Assembly (NCBI RefSeq): GCF_004193775.1
Contig: NC_041003.1
Span: 28,769,735-28,833,734 of the forward strand
Origin: Glycine soja
Taxonomy: Eukaryota > Streptophyta > Magnoliopsida > Fabales > Fabaceae
DNA length: 64,000 bases
Reading direction: 5' to 3'
The notes beneath the pieces are model-generated. The model had not been told where the DNA came from. It searched no databases and was given only the letters and a program-made list of their open reading frames with translations. Numbering within the stretch: position 1 is the first letter of the stretch; each line of letters begins with the position of its first letter. The position numbers and the translations under genes are program-made. Below are positions 60,976 through 64,000 of the stretch, piece after piece.

Positions 60976-61509
60976 ATGCTTCAAGCCCGGTCCCTGTTTG
61001 TTAAGAACCTAAATTTCAAGACTATGGATGAAAGTTTGAGGAAACTTTTAACTAAACACATGAAAGAGAGAAGCATTTTGAGTGTTAAGGTATTGGTTTT
61101 ATTTCTAACTCTTTATGACTTAGCTATATTTCATATTTTTGTTTTGTTGCTTCTCTTATTTTGGTTTTGTTGCTTTCACAAATAGGTGAAGAAGCATTTG
61201 AAAAATGGGAAAAATGTTTCTATGGGGCTTGGATTTGTTGAGTTTGACGCCCCTGAAATTGCTACAAATGTTCGCAAAGATTTACAGGTATTTACATGTT
61301 ATTTGCATTTTGAGATCCTAATTCTACTTCTATTTTTTTTAATTCAAGGGACAGTTTTGGACAACCATGCTCTTATTTTACAACCTTGTAATGTCAAGAA
61401 TGATGGGCAAAAACAAAAGACAACTAAGAAGGATAAGAGTTCAACAAAATTGCTCAAGAAAAATGTTGCTTTTGAGGCAACAGAGAAGGACCTGCCACGA
61501 AGCACTTAA
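60976..61509 (+). pseudogene. Captured RRM fragment of an MRD1/RBM19-like protein
   Basis: Three exon pieces on the plus strand. The first ends at 61089 (ARSLFVKNLNFKTMDESLRK, ILSVK); 61186-61287 reads VKKHLKNGKNVSMGLGFVEF and ends DLQ; about 61349-61509 reads GTVLDNHALILQPCNVKNDG and later LLKKNVAFEATEKDL. RNP2 (LFVKNL) and RNP1 (MGLGFVEF) are visible, followed by the start of the next RRM. Multiple-RRM proteins of this type work in pre-ribosomal RNA processing in the nucleolus. The intron borders are kept, but the last acceptor is displaced by one base. Only one and a bit of the several RRMs is present. Confidence 0.83.
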
Positions 61510-62007
61510 AAATATGACTTATGTGATGAAGCAGAGCTACCAGTGGCCATACATAGTACCTAGTTTAAGGGACTTATGATGAGTTTTTGCAGCTCTAAAT
61601 GATCAAATCACGATCAAAACGACATTCATTACACACTGCCAACAAAATCCCTAACCTACCAGCTCTAGATAAAGACAAGAAGAACCAAATAAAATTCCGA
61701 CACTCACTAGTAGTTACCTGTGTGACGATGGCTACACACGATGTCAGTGCGACAAAGACCTGTACAGCTTCGATGGTCGATGAGTAGATGAACAGAGTCA
61801 GCACACCAGAGACGAACTCAATGAAGGCAGGAAAACTGGGTGAGCATGAGGGCACAAGTGGGTCAGAGTGTTTGAGCGAGGTGAGGGACTTGCGAGAATA
61901 ACCTAATTTCGAAGGAGATAATTTGGGATTGCGAAAATGACGTTGTTTCTTTACACAAAACGTCGCCATTTACGTTCATGTTAATCACACAATTGCCACA
62001 TTCGTAC
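61510..62007. other. Pack-CACTA 5' region, no gene assigned
   Basis: A 124-codon minus-strand frame (61595-61969) starting MATFCVKKQRHF near the element end resembles no family I know. It could be the leader or first exon of the lost transposase gene or chance. G+C is higher than in neighbouring sequence. Confidence 0.35.
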
Positions 62008-62136
62008 ATTCTAAGATGGTTCAGAAAAACCATTTTAGAATGTGCGTCGTAAAAAAATATTTGTTTTCCCTAATTGCAAAAATGTCACCGTGTGACTTTC
62101 TAAGACGGTTCCGTATAACCATCTTAGAATGTTCGT
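62008..62136. repeat. Right subterminal repeats of the Pack-CACTA element
   Basis: Two pairs, cattctaagatggtt/aaccattttagaatg at 62008-62042 and tttctaagacggtt/aaccatcttagaatg at 62098-62132, directly before the terminal inverted repeat. It is a shorter array than on the left. Confidence 0.9.
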
Positions 62137-62165
62137 CGTAAAATAACACTTTTCTAGTAGTGTAT

Positions 62166-64000
62166 GCAATTGGCTAGTCATAATTAGTGCATCATTTTGA
62201 TCATAAGAAACTGAAAGCCATGAAGTTCATAAAAGTAGGATCTCGTCCTCATACATTCTACACCGCAGAAGCAGTAAGGTGAGACATTAACAAACTCATC
62301 TATTTGATTCTTTCTTCTTAGGTTGTGTATATTATTTTTCTTCTAGTTAATGACTATAATATATCTTTTTTTTTTGTATACAAGTGAGTCTCTTCTGAAG
62401 TTTCTAATGACCTCATAATTTAAGTTAAGGGAAGTAGATATCTTCTTGAGAAGGTATGTGAAATTGGTCTATGTTATTTAGTTTGTTGTTAGTACTTATT
62501 CTGGAGTTCATGGTGATGTTGTTCAGTTTTCCTTGTTGTCCAAATGTTTAAAGTTTCAAAAGCTATGTTCAGAATTTGCTACATTTGTCTAGACGGTTGT
62601 GTCCCCAAAATCATTTTAGAATATGCAACATTCTAAAACGGTTGGAGAACCCAGAGAAAGGAATATATAAGTACATTGTAAAAAAAAATTGATGGTGATA
62701 AATCTGCTAGCATATTTACCTGACCTGAATTTTGTATTATGACCAACATAGAAAAGACAAAAAGAATTGAGTTTGTGCGTTGACATTATGTATATTACGG
62801 TGGCATCTGCTCGAGTGGCTGAGAAAATTATTTTCACACCTCCATTAATAGCAGTAAATTCACAATAGCTATTTTTTATTTATTTATGTGGATTGACAAT
62901 AGGTAATAACGGCATCTTAAACCCACTAGAACAATAATCATATCAATGACAATAAGAAACAACTTAAGCCCGGTCTATTACCCAGTAACAAAAAAACAAT
63001 TGAGAAAGAGGAGAATATCTCTCTATTTATGTACCTATTCAACTACAACATGTAATTCTTAATTAATGTTTACGCCGGAATAGTAAAAAATTGTAAACAA
63101 AAGTATAGTGTCTAGTAAACATCTATTTGTTCTTATGAAATTCGCAAATCACTTTATCCTCAATTTTCATGTTTTATTTTTCTATAGGTAAAATACTTAT
63201 CTCCTTCCACTTGCATGTGCTAAAGGTAGAGAGGTAGTAACTTTCTCTGACCTGAAAACCATGTAGCTAGTGTCGTGCAGAAATTTACAAGGAACACGGT
63301 TTGCATGGTGTTTTTCACTATTGACCATTCGCAAAAATTAGATAAAAATATAATAGTTATTGTGATTAACTCCTTATATATTCATAAAATACTCATTTTA
63401 ATTACAAAGGTGTGAGAATGTCCATAATGAATTTCTTTCTTTCTTTCTTTCTTTTTTTAAATTAAATAGCGCGGGGAAATAGAATCAGATGAAGTCATTC
63501 CTATATAGCTCTATCCAGAGAAATTATATTTGTAGGGACCAATAAACTTGCGGAGTCTAACTTTGGCATATTAGTTAGGAATTTAAATCAATAACTTTTA
63601 GGCTTTAATTATTCCCCAAAACCACTGTTATGACTTATGCCGTCCTTTCAAAGTTATATAATGCATTCAGCTTATTCTGTCGTGCCCTTTGTACGACAAT
63701 CAATTGTAACATGACCAATTAACTATAGCTTAAGATTTTATGATTTTTACAAAAATCAAGCCCAGATTTCTCTCTACCGTGAAACTATTGGCCGTCTCTA
63801 CTTGTTCCTTTTAGCAGAACTTCTAGGATATATATATGTAACACCAACATGGTGTGGCCATATATACTATAAAGGTCAAAGTAAAGAAGAGAAATACAGC
63901 AGAAAACCATTGTGTAATTTATTGAATGATATACTAATGAAAGTATTTACATGCTCTATTTATAAAGCATATTAGAAGTGGTAACTAACATTGAACAAAC
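62166..64000. other. AT-rich right flank
   Basis: No gene is visible. A single stray copy of the CACTA-2 subterminal pair lies at 62585-62645, and a TTTC microsatellite at 63432-63458. The final 150 bases (from about 63850) look like the start of an LTR-type repeat continuing outside the window, but this cannot be tested here. Confidence 0.5.
63432..63458. repeat. TTTC microsatellite
   Basis: Five to six tandem TTTC units followed by a T run. Confidence 0.9.

Larger units (their letters stand above)
54459..62162 (-). mobile_element. Pack-CACTA element, second CACTA copy, with at least five captured host gene fragments
   Basis: It begins CACTACTAAGAAAA at 54459 and ends CTAGTAGTG at 62162 (reverse complement CACTACTAG). 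The trinucleotide TAT is duplicated at 54456-54458 and 62163-62165. Both ends carry palindromic subterminal repeats with a different motif from CACTA-1 (TTCTAAGACGGTT/AACCGTCTTAGAA). Of the transposase only the C-terminal DUF4216 piece remains (58799-59150, minus strand). The rest is host gene fragments: nuclear-pore anchor, RNA-dependent RNA polymerase and papain-type protease on the minus strand, purine permease and an RRM protein on the plus strand. The element is non-autonomous and depends on transposase from elsewhere. Confidence 0.95.

Noticed and set aside
62780..62840. Possible tRNA-like sequence (gctcgagtggctgag)
   Set aside because: It lacks a GGTTCGA-type B box and does not form an acceptor stem.

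Overview
This is plant nuclear DNA. It is AT-rich, has GT-AG introns and plant protein families, and most of it is transposons nested in intergenic sequence. The paired AACATCGGTT/AACCGATGTT subterminal repeats, the mobile elements and the host gene fragments point to a legume, most likely a Glycine (soybean) species. That assignment is inference from family resemblance, not from a database search.

The left quarter is one 16.9-kb CACTA (En/Spm) DNA transposon, 909-17783. Its ends read CACTA...TAGTG and it is flanked by a perfect 3-bp duplication (ACT at 906-908 and 17784-17786). It carries arrays of palindromic subterminal repeats, a damaged TNP2-type transposase (9308-12506), a multi-exon second gene with a plant transposase (Ptta/En/Spm) domain and a Ulp1-like C-terminus (13844-16829), a near-perfect 0.97-kb inverted duplication (12594-13560), a CA-rich minisatellite (7903-8725) and a row of shuffled L1-type LINE fragments (2190-7380).

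The middle is a graveyard of other elements. There is a Mutator-like remnant with a plant-mobile-domain pseudogene (about 17920-21203); a complete but internally deleted Copia element with 331-bp LTRs and a 5-bp target duplication (25331-27898); a long non-coding repeat-like block (about 28870-33763); a decayed second Copia element (about 34999-41075); and a foldback element (41327-41846).

The only gene that looks intact and host-owned is a four-exon WRC-domain (C3H zinc finger) nuclear protein gene at 43968-46365, encoding 360 residues, with a pyrimidine-rich upstream region. About 8 kb of AT-rich sequence without a recognisable gene follows it.

The most unusual object is the second CACTA element, 54459-62162 (target duplication TAT). 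It retains only the last ~120 codons of a transposase. The rest is pieces of at least five unrelated host genes: a nuclear-pore anchor (NUA/TPR) two-exon fragment, an RNA-dependent RNA polymerase fragment, a papain-type cysteine protease whose catalytic Cys is replaced by Tyr, a nearly full-length purine permease, and an MRD1/RBM19-like RRM fragment. Several pieces keep introns and splice sites, so they were copied from genomic DNA. This is a Pack-CACTA element with multi-gene capture. The first CACTA element may also carry captured or duplicated material in its inverted repeat.
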